Assembly: GCA_907165135.1 (NCBI GenBank)
Contig: OU015567.1
Location: 9,491,001 to 9,555,000 of the forward strand
Direction: 5' to 3'
DNA from: Oikopleura dioica
Taxonomy: Eukaryota; Chordata; Appendicularia; Copelata; Oikopleuridae
Length of the DNA: 64,000 nt
The position numbers and the translations under genes are program-made. Below, piece by piece: positions 1-13,049 of the stretch. Each line of letters starts with the position of its first letter. Within the stretch, counting starts at the first letter, position 1. The notes under the pieces are model-generated. The model was not told the DNA's origin. It worked only from the letters and a program-made list of their open reading frames with translations, and searched no databases.

Positions 1-3000
1 ATTCATTTATCAAAAGGTAAGATTGTTTATTATATAATTGATCTGATAGAACTGCCGAAATTCCATTCAAATTTTTCTCGGTGCAATAATTGTTCTGCAA
101 AAAATCGATCTAGCGGCCCAAATAATGTGTCCAAAGCGAAACCAACGTCCATGTCGAATTTTTTGTCGAGCGTTCTTCCTTTCTCGCCGCCAACACACCA
201 GTGGTCTTAATTCTTTGTATCAAAATAGGCAAACGATAGCAGACGGGCAATGAATAGTTGGTAATAGACGATAGCTTCTATTTTCCGACACATGTGAGGC
301 TTGGAATTTTATTGAGAGTCATATATTTATTTGATTCACTTCAATGTTACCTTTATCCCTGGCGCGCTCACGGTAGCACTGTAAGCCCTCTTCTGAGAGG
401 ACAAAATTCTTCCTTGTGATGACTTTCTTTAGCTTCAAGAACTCTTCTATCTGTTCGATGGCCACCCATGGTTTTTGAAGAAACTCTGTCCCATCGACGA
501 CTAGAATTTGCTTCTAAACAGATATTTTTATCGATGGAATCTATTTTTTCTCAACTCTGTTGAAATATTGAAGCCATCGAAGATAGAAAACAGCGTAAAA
601 TCCATCCGACAATATTCGCTCTATCAAATCATATTGACTTTTCACATGAAATGGTCGTTGAGCTCCGTCGAGTCTATCCATTAGCGCATTAACTAGACCC
701 GAAATTGTCCCATTTCCTTCGTGAACGGCGATGTCATTAAGAAAATACTGGAACTCTGGGAGACGGTGTCTAAGCATGTCATTGAACAAGGTTAGATTTC
801 CGCCAAGAAGCTGCGCTTTTTTGAGGTGATATCTTTGACATGTGAAGATATCGGCTCATTGTTCTTCGGGCGTTGTCGCAAACTTTTAGAATGAATAAGC
901 ATAAGGGGAAAATGAATGGTCTGCCTTACCTACGGAAATTATTTTGACTGTGGAGTTCATCGCCAAGATCCTGCTAGGCGCAGAGAGTGAATTGTAGTAT
1001 TCCGCGCTTTTTTCAAACCAGGTCTCATACTTATATCACGATTTCCATACCGTTCTATACATGAATAAATTGCCAACCATGGCGAATTCCGTCAAGGTAA
1101 CCATATGGTCCATCGTCATCGGACCCGGATCTAACTTACGGATCTAATTTTATATTTAATTTTATATTAATAAAATCGTGATCCTTTTCCATTGCCGATT
1201 GGAAAGAGGCTTCGATAGTAGGTGAAACCTTTATCGTAATTTTCATCTTTGTTAAAGAAATTAGGTTCCTTATTGGCCTGGAGCATGTCTTTTAGGGCTC
1301 AAGTTTTCATTTAATAGATAATAAAAATTAAAAATTGAGTCCTAATCTGGATGACTTTCTAAAAAATTAGCCACAGCCGTTGTCCCACATTTCATCACGC
1401 CGGTTATAATCACGCTCGGCAGACGTTTTCTTTTTTCAGGATAAATAACTTTCGAAGGGATTTTGTAGCGATTGTTCATTGCATTTTTCGACCACAGCCT
1501 TTCGTTAATCTCTGAATATTTTCCTTGATTTCGGAGACATCCAACGCCATCTTTGCAGAGGAAAAAATAACCGACGAGAAACAAGTTTATAAAGCTGCTT
1601 ATGATCACGAATGTTCTCTTCTTGATTTTTACCGTGATTTTTCTCATTTTTAACGAATACTTAATTCATTTCAAAATTCTTTTAGGGCCGATGTCAATTA
1701 CGGTTAACGTTGCCGAGCTGCGGATGTCAAGTAGCATCGGCGGTAACACGAGCGATGTTTTACTCTTCCCATCGTTGTCGGCTACCTTTACCGTTAGTCA
1801 TGGCGAGAAAAACGCGCATGGTGTCTCCGCAGTATTCATCAGCTCCTATGTAGAACTTCAAGCGCTAGAAATTTGCTTCACAGACGACTTGATTTGCCTT
1901 TTGTCATTCATCGTGGAGAATATACTGACAAACTCGTCAAAGAAGCCTCTGAAACGGGATCGTTCTATCCCGTTGTCGCCCGATTCCAGCAAGTCATTTT
2001 TATCCGATATTCCTGCTGTTAGCTATCCTCAAAGGAAAACGATGATCTATTTCGATGTATTTCAGGCTGAGAAACGATTTGATCGTTATTCCATTGATAA
2101 ATATACGTGAATTCTACAGTATGATCATCGCGTAAAAGCTCGTCAGCAAGCGTAAAAGAATGCTCAGATATTTTCGTTTCTGATCCAACGAATGAATCTC
2201 CTCCTGGCTCAGTCTTAGATTTAACCCTCAAACTTTGTCTGCCAGACATCAGGATCAAAATCAAACTCGAAACGCAAGAATTGCTCGCTACGATCAAGGA
2301 ACGGCTCATTTATTTTTTATCAACAGATAATATGTAACATATTATATGTTTCAAGATCAGTATCATGTGATGCTCATGAACATCCTGGGAGAAAAGCATC
2401 TCGAACTTTTTTCGAACTTGTGGAATTAACCAGATGCAGAATGGATGATTTTAAGAGCTAAAAGTTGATCTCATGACCAGAAACAGCTGGCGTTGTGGCT
2501 CACCCCACATGTGTTGCTAACAGAGTACATTTCTACAGCATTTCTCCGTCAGGAAGTCAAAAGTAAAGCGGATCCGTAGCAACGCCTCATTTTGAGCCAT
2601 GTTCAGGACGTATCTGTTGACTTCTCTTCTAATTCTACTTTCCAACAGTTTCAATGCCAAGTTCCTGCTGCGTTGTGCGTCGTTGGCAGTCAGACGATTT
2701 TCTCAAGCGAGGGTCGTGGAAAAATACAGATGGTTGGAAACAAAGATGGAGAAAAAAGGTAAAAAGAGCCCTCATGACAATATCATATGATTGCAGGGAA
2801 CCGGATTTCGCAACTGAATTTATTATAATATTTTTTGATTAAGAATGGCTCCAGACAACACTGGTATCAAGGTCGTCTGGACCAAAGCAAAGACCGAAAA
2901 CTGGCATCAGCGAGAGCAAATAATGTGTGATGAAACAACTTTGTTGGCTGAATACGTTGAAGAATTGTCCTTCACATCAAGTGCTCTGGATATTGTACTT

Positions 3001-6000
3001 GATAAGGATATCCTTTTTGAATTCGGTTGGCTAACAATAACAAGTTCTTAATTAAAATTTTATAGGTAAACTCTCCTCCCTCCTTCCAGATATGCCTTCG
3101 TCATCAACAATCCCGTATAAAGGACGCTTTCCGATGATATTTGTCGATGTTCAAGATATAGTAGTTTTCATGAGGGTTGATGATTACTGCTCTTTAGGAA
3201 AAGATGGCTATATTCTCATTGAAACTTAGAAAACAAATTGTTCTAACTGTAAGATATCATTGTGCCCATCTAAATGTCAGACGATACTTTCTATCTCTAC
3301 CTACGTCAGATAGAAGTCAATCCAAGGCCTGAATTTCCCCTGGACAGAGTAGTCATCAGTAGTGATGACTTCGCCATAGTCGAGGAGAAAGGATTACTGG
3401 CTATGCCTGGAAGTACCGTCGAAAATATTCAGTTTGCTGTTAATCTATCCGAACTAAGGAGAGGGTTTAATATCAGCGGATAGCATTTTGCCCAATTTTA
3501 CCTTTAATTGTCTGAAAACGGCCGAGAATTCTTCTTTGAATATTAATAACTAACGCTCAAGGTACCACATCTTGGGTTCACGTATACATATAATGAAATC
3601 TGAAATAAGCGTTGGCTCGTGCAATTGGTCGTGTACTGTTTCTAAACGTTGGATTTGCGGAATAAACTCGAAACCATTCGAGGCACAGAATCCTGCACTC
3701 GAATGGAACATGAAAAAAGAAATTAACACTGAAAGTGAAGCAAAAGTTGTCTATCCGCTGCTTTCTCCTACAGGAGAGGATCAATATCGTAATAGTTACA
3801 TTCGTACTCATTTTAAACTAGCATGATTATTGATTCTCATACAGATGTTTCAATAATTTTTGCTCCAGCGATATATTTTAAAAATCATGCTATTGCCGCC
3901 CACTCGCTCGAAGTGTCTCTCCGTTCGAAAGTTCTTTGTTACGGAAATGTTCCCCAGCTGCACCTTGTCTACAAAATGATCAACTCGTCTCTGAGGAAGG
4001 TGGGCTCGTTTCAACAACTGTCAGACGTCTACTCGATCAACAAACGAAGACGTCTTGGATTATTCAGGAATGTTTTTATTTTTTCCTAATTAAGGTCATT
4101 TCTATTCGATAGACGATTAAATTCGAAGTATGCGTACTGTATGAACAATCAAAAGACGTACGCGCAAGCGCACTATCTCTGAGTCGAAACGGAAAACTCC
4201 TTTGCTGCTTACCTCACCCATTCACTTTCTTGCCACAGGCGAGGAACTGTCTCTTGTTGTTTACGATTGCAATGGAAAGTTTTCTGTTGAGCCATTTTTT
4301 CACTTTATCCTCGATCAGCCTTCTATCAAATTTGAGTTCTTGGGCTTGCATCAGCGTCATTCAATGAAGGTCATCTGCTTCGATCTAAATCTGAAAACAT
4401 ACGCTGGAAAACCAGTCAGGAAGAATGTTCCGTTTCTTCCAGCTGAAGATGATTTTTCTACCTCTTGGATTTCGTCACGAGAAGGTATGACCGACAAGGA
4501 AATGTTCCATCAGATCTACTCTCATTCGTCAATAGATGGATTTAGCGCCGTTGTGCGGAGATAAATTTTGAATATTGATCAAGTCCGAATTTTGTCCTCT
4601 TTTTTCCATGTGCGTTACGGAATTCATGAACCCTGACAATGCCGAAACCGTTATTGAGTTCAACCGATGCCTCAAAATTGTGCTGGATTTTCCAAAATTG
4701 GCCGTTGCCGCCAATTTCATTTCGAAGCTGCGGAAAGATATCCGGCTTCATTCTCGCCGGCGAAGATCATCCAAACCGGAATCTGCTAATTCTGTAAACG
4801 GGGACTCTACTCTCAATGATATACTTCCGGGTTTGATAAGAAGGACTAAGATTTCCGTTCATCAAATTGTTGTGTTGGCTCAAGAGAGTCAGATTTCAGT
4901 GGAAAGTTCCGTATCAAGCTGCGAATTGACAGTATCTGCGGATTTAACGTCGAAATTAGCCGCGAAAATTAAATATCAGGGATGCACTATTAGACTCATG
5001 GAAAAAGGAATGGAATCATATGCAAAGTACAGCAGTTCTCCTTTGCCGCATTTAAAAATGTTTCAACGGCGGGCGAAGGCGGACAAGAATAGTTACTCAG
5101 AAATGAAAATCAAGGTATAAAATACTGAGATTATATCATAAATTATATGGCTAGGACTCTATGATCCCTCCCAAAGGATTCGAGTCTCACACTCTTCTGA
5201 AACCCTCATGTGGGCAAATTGATGTTGTTGGAAAGAAGGACCCACACAATTTATCAGTGGATTGGATTGGGTCTTTTAAAGGTCTCGGTGATGAATTATC
5301 CCATATTTAGTAATATAATATCACTGATATAATCACAGGAAGAATTTTCTTCCTGAAGAATTTTCCGGCTTGTCTCGCACTTGACATACACTAACATCGT
5401 ACTAATATCACTACTTTCATTTCGATTTGGCCACCAGACAGAATTTTATTGCTTGTCTGGCACTTGACAGATACAACTATCATACTACTGTCTAAAACAT
5501 GTACACATGTTCACTACTATCATTTCCATTCGGGCTAACCATCTTGGGGTCCATGGTGGAATTTATTTTGTCATAATTACATTTGTCTGTGTAAAAATTT
5601 TACAGTTAGTTTCTCGATTTATCTAAGATAATGATCACCGAGTTTCAAGCCCCCAGAATCTTCTTAAACTTTGACTTCTACTCTCTCGAATTTCAATTGA
5701 GTAGATCACTACTACGGATCATGTCGACAATCAATAATCTTGTTGAACAACGAACAAAGGCAAAATCAAGTGCATCCGAAGCTACTTCAGAAAACTTAGT
5801 TGATAATTGTGTGGATACGAAAAAGATTGAAAGAACTCAAAACGATCTTCACTCTGGCATGTTTACTTTTACGAGCGAAGCATTAAATGTTGATGAAATT
5901 ATCAAGTCAGGAACTTGCATCTTCTCTGTAGGCAATAATGAATGCCCAGGGTCCATCACTTGGAGATATGATCAACCAAGAGCAGTCGAACATTTGCTTT

Positions 6001-9000
6001 TTTCTCCACTTCCAGTCGGGCTAGAGACACCTTCAGGAACAGTGACTGTGTCGTTGGAAATGTTTGATGATATCACCATGAAATACATGCCAGTCAAAAA
6101 CTTCCCCGTATCGGAGTTATCCCAGACGATGATCAAGATACAAAACCTTCCTGGTAAGAATCATTCATTTTCACGCATTAACCAAGCTGCTCAATGGAGA
6201 ATGACGTTACCTGGCGATCCTCCTGAAGTAGATCTGGAATTTCAAGCTGCTTGTCTGACCCCTTTCGCATTGTGTGGTTCATGCAGGGTCGACTCTTTTT
6301 ATACCTACGAGATGATTCCAATGATAACTGGCTGCTTGACAGTAGGAGAATTAAGTTGTCAGTTTATTGATGATTTTGGTAACTCCCTTTGCAATGCAGG
6401 CTTACAGAACTCATCTGTCGTTGGTGATTTTTGGCCAAAACAAAGGATTCTCAATATCGATTGTCAAACCGAAATATTTGCTGAAATACTCAATAGAAGA
6501 AATTTACATTCGGAAAATATCATTCAAGGATTACAGCCTAGGGTGAAATTTCTCGTTGAAAATCTTATGATTGGAAAGAAAAAGGGGCTAGTCGTTGACG
6601 TTGATGCTAATTTCGGCTCTCCTGAAATAGGATCGTTAGAAAAATTTATTTCTAGGAGCGTGTGTGAATCACATGAATTCCAACGATCCTTCCTAAAGAT
6701 TTGTCATTTGAGTCTATCAAGACTTTGCATGATATAATTGCTGATTCTGAAATTAAGGAAGACTATTATTTCCTTGAAACGAATGTTATTGATAATATTT
6801 TCCTGAAAAGAAAATGCAGCTTGCCAAACAAAATTTCATTGTATCTATGCTTTGGCGAGGAATCGGCTGAAATAGATACAGCTATAATTGGAAAGCAACA
6901 GAATATTTGTTTGGGCGATGCAGTCTATCATGCGACTATAAAGAAATGCGGAGAAATTCATGTGAACACTGATACATGTCTTCTCAATCTGACCGATTTT
7001 CCATTGCATATATCGCTAGACGATTTTTGTTCTGGTGCAGTGGAAATGACATTGTTTGGGCTACGGAATTTCGATACGCTTATGAAAGAGGTTATTTTAC
7101 ATCTAGCTTATAACAATATCTATGGCTAAAATTATATATTCCGACAAAAGAATCCGAAAGAAACACGATGTATTTCCACAAAAATTAAAGGGATAAAACT
7201 AAAAGCACATGGTTCCGAAAATGACTTCACAAGAACAATACTTGTTGACGAGAATAGCCACACAGCGCTAGAAGTAAACGGGCCAAATGGCGAAGTGTTA
7301 CATGTTGGATTCTCAGTTATCTCAGCCCCTGAAGAGAACTCGGCGGCCAGTCTTGTGGCAACCCGCATGATTTTCGCTCCTCTATTTATCCTGAAGTCTT
7401 TTCTACCGGAGCCCATTGACGTCAGTCTCTCTTCATCAGCTGTAAAAGGGAATCTTTTGGATGAAAAATCTTCTGCCCAAGAGTTCCGACTTCCTGGTAA
7501 AGGCTGCTCAAACATGATTTACAGGACCGGTGGCATAGAGTTTACTGTCCATAATCTGCCGGCGAGACTAAATATGGGCATGTGGTGACACAGCTTGATT
7601 CAGGTGGTGACACCGTGGTGTCATCCGGTCTTCCATTTTCCACCCTCCTCTAGCCTCCACCCGCATCTCACTTACCATATGTGCGTCAACTTGCCGACAG
7701 TTAGTCTTCCTCCTGTCTCCATCAACTTGGGTCTCATATCCGCCCTGACTGATACTCATGCCAGCATTGAGTCCGAGACCTTCATCGTTGAGGATTCTCC
7801 TTGGCCGATGCGGGATGATGCAAATTTGTCCTCAGGACCGGTTTTTATTCACAGCTAAATTGGAATGATTCTTCCACTCATCTTGAATCACAAGGGATGA
7901 CTTTTACTCGAAGGCACAAGTGAAACCCAAATAAAGATAATCAACGCCTTACTGATGACTGTCTCTCGGTCAATCTTTCACCAAGATGGCCTTGTTTGCC
8001 CTGTATTCTTGTGACATTAACACCATCTGTTGTCCTCTTTAATTCTCTTCCATTTACGTTGATCATATGCCCTGGCGGTCAGGATGCCTTTCAAATTCCA
8101 TCAGGGGAGGAGGAGTACACCTCTAACCTAGGGATATTCCGATTTGGTTTGCAGCTGGACGGAAGTCCTGCGATTTATTTCCGCCGCAGCTTGAATCTGG
8201 TTGATCATGTTCGACCTCAATGGGCTGACGAAGCAGCTGAACCTTTCGAAATTCCCTTAGATGGGAACACAAAAGTAAGGATCAATGACGCGTAAGCTTA
8301 GTATGACATATCCTTATATCCGGTTGTAACGGAAGTGACATAAGTTTTTAAAGTTTCAGATCCAGTTGAGTGGAGCAAAGAATATCGATGTTGTTGTTCA
8401 CTCAGTTTGCAGCCATGGATTTCAGCGAATATTCGTCGAGTCTTCGGTTATAATTGAAAACATGACCTCCAAAGTTCTTCAATTCGAGACCGAGAATTCT
8501 AAAACGATCGCGAACCCAAAACTAAACGAAAGAGACGATCAATCATTTAGGATCTGCATTCCTAGTCAGTCGGACCATCATGTATCTCTAAATATAGGCG
8601 ACAAAAAGATTGCGACATTCTCAACAGACGAGTGCAATAAAGGAACTAAATCGATAATGCTCGAAAATCCCCCGCTTTATCATCACGACTGGGCAATAAT
8701 TCAAATCGAGAAAGAAAATGACTTTCAAAGAAAAATTCTCATCAGGGAATTGACCATAGAATGCCCTCCAAGATACGTGGTTTATAACGACTCTTTGGTA
8801 ACACTGTACATCACGGGTGCTTCTACAAATAATCACAAAAATATCGCGCTGGAACCTAAAATGACCATTTTCTACCATCCTTCGAATCAGGAAAGGATCC
8901 TTTATTATCCGTTAAATTTTCCATTCCCGCAGGCGCTAACGTTGAGACTCTCAACTTAAGAGCACTAAAACGGATCCTATCAAAGTCATCGAATGAAAAT

Positions 9001-11299
9001 AGTCAGCTTGTCGAGCCAAAGATTAAGTTAGCATGTGGTGGAATAGTTCAGCTAATTCCATTGGCTCTTGGCAAATATGGAATGAGACTGACGGATGTTT
9101 CTCTGGTGATAGAAGTGGAAGAAAAGTGTAGGAATCAGCGGAGGATTAGCATTTCAGAATTCCGAGTCGATTCTAAACGGGCGAATTCGTCAAAAATGGT
9201 TATTGCTAGAAGAGGAAGGCAGGGGTTAACATGAGTTAAAGTTCAATTTCTCGTCCGAAACAACTCGCTTTTTAATAAAAGTTTTTATATCAAATATACT
9301 TAATTAAGAAGAATTTAGGCTTCCCTCATGTTTTAATCCGTGTTTAGGCTCACCTTTGATAGCTTCTCTTTCACTTTGTCAAACAAAGGTCCGATTTTAT
9401 CAACAAATCTCTCAAAACTTGACCTTCAAATGGAAACCAGCCATGCCGAGACATACAGACTTGTTATCCTCCTAGACGGTGGTCTAACTGTTGAAAATTC
9501 AAAGTTTGGAACGAATGGTCTTTTCAAATACAGAAATGTATTACAGATAAATGACGGATCGACATTTCAAGCAGAACTTGTGCTTTCTAATGGAAACTGG
9601 TTGAAGAGCCTCGACTTAAAATTACCGAAAATTTCGATCTCAGTCGAAGGAAATTTGAAAATTTTTCAATGAACAAGGTTGTTCATACTTTATAAACATT
9701 AAAAATAATTCTCAAATTATCAAAGATGTTTTTGTTTTAAAGATGCTCGATGAACTAAGCACGCTAATTGAAATGTCAAATGTACCAGTCAACACTACTA
9801 AAAAGGGATCTTTTTCTAATGAAGAACAATTTATTTTCATGGAACATTTGTCAATTGACGAGACAGAGATTGAAGTATCAGCAAAGTCAAATTATGTTAT
9901 CAGTCTCGCTGCTGATAAATCCCGCATAACTTTGAAGAAATATGAAACTGGGCCTTTCAGTGGGTACTCAAAGGAGCTTGTTGACCAGTTGGCAAGCCAT
10001 TATTTGTACCAAGTGATCAGGCAGGCTGGCTGGTTTCTTGGTGGACTTGAGGCATTTGGCTCGCCAGGCAATTTCATTCGGGGGCTGAGTGCTGGGATCG
10101 TTGACTTCATCACTCTTCCCGTAAAAGGAATACAAAATGGCCCCCTTGGAGTTATACGAGGGGCAGCTGATGGCACTAAGAGTCTAGTCAAGAACGTTTC
10201 CTATTCATTTTTATCCTCGATTACGAATATTGCTGACTCAGTGTCGACAAACGCAGAACTACTCGCGCTGGACAGCCATACGTCCGACTCCTTAAGTTCC
10301 TTAAATCTTCGGGATCCAGTTTCCTCCGTCAATGGTCAACTCAAGAGTCTGGGCATGACGCTCTTGGGATCAGTCGCAGGAGTTGTGCAGCATCCGATAA
10401 ATGCGGCCCTGGAGGAAAATGCTGATTCAGGAAAGTGGATGTTTCTTTTTTTTATTGACTCATAATTTTGTTCTTAGCTTTTCCAGTAGAGCGTTGCGTA
10501 TCTGCTGGAATCATTTTTTCCCATCGAATAAGTCGGACTTGCATGAGAACACTATGAACAAGAATGAACCAAAATCAATGCAGAGACACACTTTTTGACT
10601 CCAGTCGCGTCACTAAATCTGCACATTCAGTTTTAATGAATATAAATAGATAAATTCTACAAATAAAAATTCCTCAAAAAAGCTCTTCTCAAATCCGGCA
10701 AGGTCGCCTTCGCTGCCGGACGCGGACTTGCCGGCTTATTTCTTCAACCTGTTGGTGGACTGAGCAAAGTTATTGCTAAAACAGGATCCAGCCTCCTTGC
10801 ATCAAATCAATCGAATGTCCGGACGATTCCCCGCTCTTTCAGGAAAAGAGTTTCGCCCAACTTTATAGAAAAGGCACTTGGACTTAAATTACTGACTGCT
10901 GAACGATGCCAGCTACTGAAAGAAAGGAAAAAAGGGTGGGTTTTGGTTTCAAGACATGGTGTGTGTATCCTACTTGACGGCGACTCTGTTTCTTTTGCTA
11001 CATTTACGATTAGCCAAATCGAGGTTCGTCACTCGTCGAAAAACGGAAAATCTATCATTTCTCTATCTACGTCTGGTCTGGTCCGGGCAACTTCTCGTGT
11101 TCAAGATTACTTGAATCATCACACGATACATGATAACGTTCCCGAGAACGAGCAACAATTTTCAGCTGAAAAGGAAACCTCAGGAAATCTTACCGATAAA
11201 ATAGAGCTTGAAATAAGCGAAAGTTCGATCGAGAACTTCATCGCTTCCATAAATATACTAAAAGCTCAAGCTGCTTCCCTCGGGTTTCATGTTTTATGA
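1..11299 (+). CDS. VPS13B: VPS13B (COH1)-like bridge lipid-transfer protein, 5' part outside window, many exons
   Basis: Large multi-exon gene read in + from the left edge to a stop at 11297-11299. Positions 1-16 look like an exon end followed by a GTAAG donor; the next exon opens at 1686 after TTTTAG and the phase fits. Other clear exons: 1686-2106, 2139-2333, about 2588-2759, 3274-3480, 4202-4560, 4575-5116, 5631-6690, 8366-8950, 9743-10440 and about 10680-11299. The stretch around 5960-6400 (PGSITWRYDQPRAV; later CRVDSFYTYEMIP) resembles, from memory, the VPS13B middle region. About 8000-8290 looks like the VPS adaptor (SHR-BD) region. The C-terminus (FGSPGNFIRGLSAGI, then LGMTLLGSVAGVV) matches the VPS13 C-terminal amphipathic repeats and is followed by a PH-like end. 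VPS13 proteins move lipids at membrane contacts, VPS13B at the Golgi. The N-terminal chorein domain lies outside the window. Several internal boundaries are not resolved; VPS13B rather than another paralogue is likely, not proven. Confidence 0.8.
30..1647 (-). CDS. Heparan sulfate glucosamine 3-O-sulfotransferase-like, complete, nested in a VPS13B intron
   Basis: Seven exons on the minus strand: 1647-1347, 1288-1185, 1029-930, 882-840, 769-556, 513-351, 205-30; total 1101 nt, 366 aa, the usual length for this family. Type II membrane protein: short basic N-terminus, membrane anchor about residues 12-31, then the 5'-PSB loop with KCGTT near residue 86 and HPD at 99-101. EPNFF keeps the family's catalytic Glu region. 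Later come GFYAVFYLRWLQYF, ILVVDGTEFL, FLKLKKVITRKNF and two Cys (QCY, HWCVGGEKGR) placed like the family disulfide. Such enzymes transfer sulfate from PAPS to heparan sulfate in the Golgi. Odd: where the family has RDP/RNP at the 3'-phosphate site, this copy reads VCDNARRTMSRY, so the usual Arg is Cys. Introns are 58 (AT-AG), 155 (GG-AG), 47, 70, 42 and 145 nt. It lies wholly inside VPS13B intron 17-1685 on the opposite strand. Family call is firm, isoform unknown. Confidence 0.88.
5332..5560. repeat. Imperfect direct repeat inside a VPS13B intron
   Basis: Two diverged copies of a segment containing CTTGTCT(C/G)GCACTTGACA, CATCGTACTA or CATACTACTG, and ACTACTTTCATTT or ACTATCATTTCC. The second copy carries an inserted palindrome ACATGTACACATGT. 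This explains most of the longer intron 5311-5630. Confidence 0.45.
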
Positions 11300-11387
11300 G
11301 ATCATAGAAAAAAACTCTGAAGACTTCTATTTTTCTGTATTTCATATATTTTCAGCCATATCAGTTCTTGAAAACATATCATTGTGC

Positions 11388-11393
11388 AATAAA
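11388..11393 (+). terminator. Probable polyadenylation signal of the VPS13B-like gene
   Basis: AATAAA about 90 nt after the stop. It faces the opposite-strand AATAAA of the next gene about 26 nt away, so the two genes are tightly convergent. Confidence 0.55.
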
Positions 11394-11418
11394 TCAAAGA
11401 CAATCTTATTTTTCTGTT

Positions 11419-11424
11419 TTTATT
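11419..11424 (-). terminator. Probable polyadenylation signal of the 11454-11738 minus gene
   Basis: AATAAA on the minus strand (seen as TTTATT on plus), about 30 nt past the stop of the small secreted protein. Confidence 0.5.
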
Positions 11425-11453
11425 GGATGGCAGATCAGTTGATTTTTGCAAAT

Positions 11454-11738
11454 CTAAGCACCGCCTAGATAATTCACGTAAGAGAGTCGACGACGAACTT
11501 TTTCAAGATCTTTTGGTTCGTCGACTTTGTTTACTATCATGAATCGGCCAAGGTAGCTCATTAATTCCTCGTCGCAGTTGTTGTCGCAGTGGACCGTAAC
11601 CTTAGGAAAGACTGGCCATCCTTCATCAAGTTGGCTGTGGTACATTCGGAAGGAGTGCGTCCGAGCGTTGTTCAGCCCTCGGTTGAACGAAATGCTGTCG
11701 CCAAGAGCCGCTGAAAGAAGAAGAACATTAACGAGCAT
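11454..11738 (-). CDS. Small secreted protein, SFNRGLNN-motif family, member A (94 aa)
   Basis: Single-exon reading frame. Residues 1-15 (MLVNVLLLSAALGDS) look like a signal peptide. The mature part begins with ISFNRGLNNARTHSFR, followed by an HCDNNCDEELM segment with two close cysteines and a basic C-terminal third (EKVRRRL). The protein at 18351-18632 carries nearly the same block just after its own signal peptide and a similar two-Cys plus EE/M segment. I do not recognise the family; function unknown. A TATA-like AAATATAAGC lies about 75-85 nt upstream of the ATG and an AATAAA follows the stop. The start chosen is the only Met giving a hydrophobic leader. Confidence 0.7.
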   Translation of the reverse strand: MLVNVLLLSAALGDSISFNRGLNNARTHSFRMYHSQLDEGWPVFPKVTVHCDNNCDEELMSYLGRFMIVNKVDEPKDLEKVRRRLSYVNYLGGA

Positions 11739-11812
11739 CGTGAGTAGCTTGTTCTTAGTTCTTTCTTGTCGGAAACAAGTCGTTGATCTGCGAACAGTAT
11801 TGAAGAAGTCAA

Positions 11813-11822
11813 GCTTATATTT
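11813..11822 (-). promoter_or_regulatory. TATA-like box upstream of secreted protein A
   Basis: AAATATAAGC on the minus strand, about 75-85 nt before the ATG. The related gene at 18351 has TATATAAA at nearly the same distance. Confidence 0.4.
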
Positions 11823-12106
11823 AATTCCAAATTGTAGAGGGCATAGACGAGCACGTCGGAGATGGCGCTACAGTTTGTGATTAATTCTCGGCAGTCTGGC
11901 AAAAAAGGAAGATTTCAATTGAATGCGGCATTCAGAATGCCCTTGTATCGATCATTTTTCTTTTGTAAAGTACGAAATCTTCCCTTTTGAATGAAACCAT
12001 TATAGAATACTTATTACATAATTTTTTTCGTAAATTATTGATTCTAGCTATTTAACGAAATTCGATAGTCATATGAATTTAAAGTTTATCAACGATAAGT
12101 TATTAA

Positions 12107-13049
12107 CCTTAGCCGGCCAAAGTGTTATTTCTGACCCTACCGGCCAAATGCACCATGAGTGGTACATCACCTGCTTTTATTCTTGAAAAAATCAACTCAA
12201 AGTCTCTTACGTTCGTCTTTGGGTTTGTAACAAACCGTTTGTTTTTGGGTTCTTGGTTAGGGTTCGGATTTGGATATTAGTTTGTGTTTGGGTTGGGGTG
12301 CGGGGTGCGAGTTTTTTGAAATCATCATGGGTTTCAGCATCAGATCAAGTCCTTCAATTCGAAGAAGGAGACTATTCTAGGGTTCGCAATGAAAAAATTT
12401 TATTCACTTGAAAATATTTATTTCAATATTGCTTTTATCATAATTTTGTCTCCCTCAGTGTGAGCGCTATCAGCTATCATGTTGATCAGCTTTAGAATAA
12501 GACAAATACGCATACATATTAACTTCAAAAAGTTCATTTCAAAATTACACTAGTTAAAAATTGACCACATCATGCTTAGGTTGCAAAAAAATGCCGTTTT
12601 TCTTTCCCTTGTGTTTTGCGAACGAAAAATGATATGAAAAATCTGATTTCAGATTTGAAATCAGGATGGCCGAATTAATATCTAAATTTATTCGAATTTT
12701 AAGAATTTACCCAATTACGTCCCTCGAATTTTTCATTGCGAACCCTAGACTATTCGGCCAATTTTTCGGAAAAATACTGCCTACCGGCCAAGAGCACCAT
12801 CACTGATGGTCCATCAGTGGTGTCGGCGCCATTGTAGCAATGCACCATACATGGTGCATGCAGTTATTCTCAAAACAAGCCTTTTTCCGAACCCTAACCC
12901 TAACCAAGAGTAGTCGAAAGGTAACCTATGGGTAGCTAATCGATAAAGCCCTACAGTTTCTTCCGTTTTTCGAAACTCAAAATCACTTCGGTGGGAGACG
13001 TAATTCTTTGACCCCTGTTCCATTGATGGTGCACTCTGGCCGGCTAAGG
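12107..13049. mobile_element. Non-autonomous TTAA-flanked DNA transposon, piggyBac-type ends (943 bp)
   Basis: The ends are perfect 13-bp inverted repeats CCTTAGCCGGCCA (12107-12119 and 13037-13049), extended imperfectly. Each is flanked by TTAA (12103-12106 and 13050-13053). TTAA duplications with ends starting CC are typical of piggyBac-type elements. No transposase reading frame is visible. Subterminal copies of TACCGGCCAA and GCACCAT recur near both ends, and a short telomere-like run of CCCTAA units occurs at 12890-12905. A second element is inserted in the middle. Bounds are firm; the superfamily is inferred from the TTAA and the ends. Confidence 0.85.
12377..12748. mobile_element. MITE nested in the TTAA element (372 bp)
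   Basis: Inverted ends CTAGGGTTCGCAATGAAAAA (20 bp) face each other at 12377-12396 and 12729-12748. The flanking hexamer ACTATT occurs on both sides (12371-12376 and 12749-12754) as a target-site duplication. No coding capacity is seen. Its insertion is younger than the host element. Confidence 0.8.

Noticed and set aside
770-839. Apparent frameshift inside the sulfotransferase gene
   Set aside because: A canonical GT-AG intron of 70 nt removes the break and restores the family alignment.
2019-2309. Minus-strand frame with a signal-like N-terminus opposite VPS13B exons
   Set aside because: The plus strand encodes VPS13-like protein here in phase with its neighbours, so this frame is a shadow.
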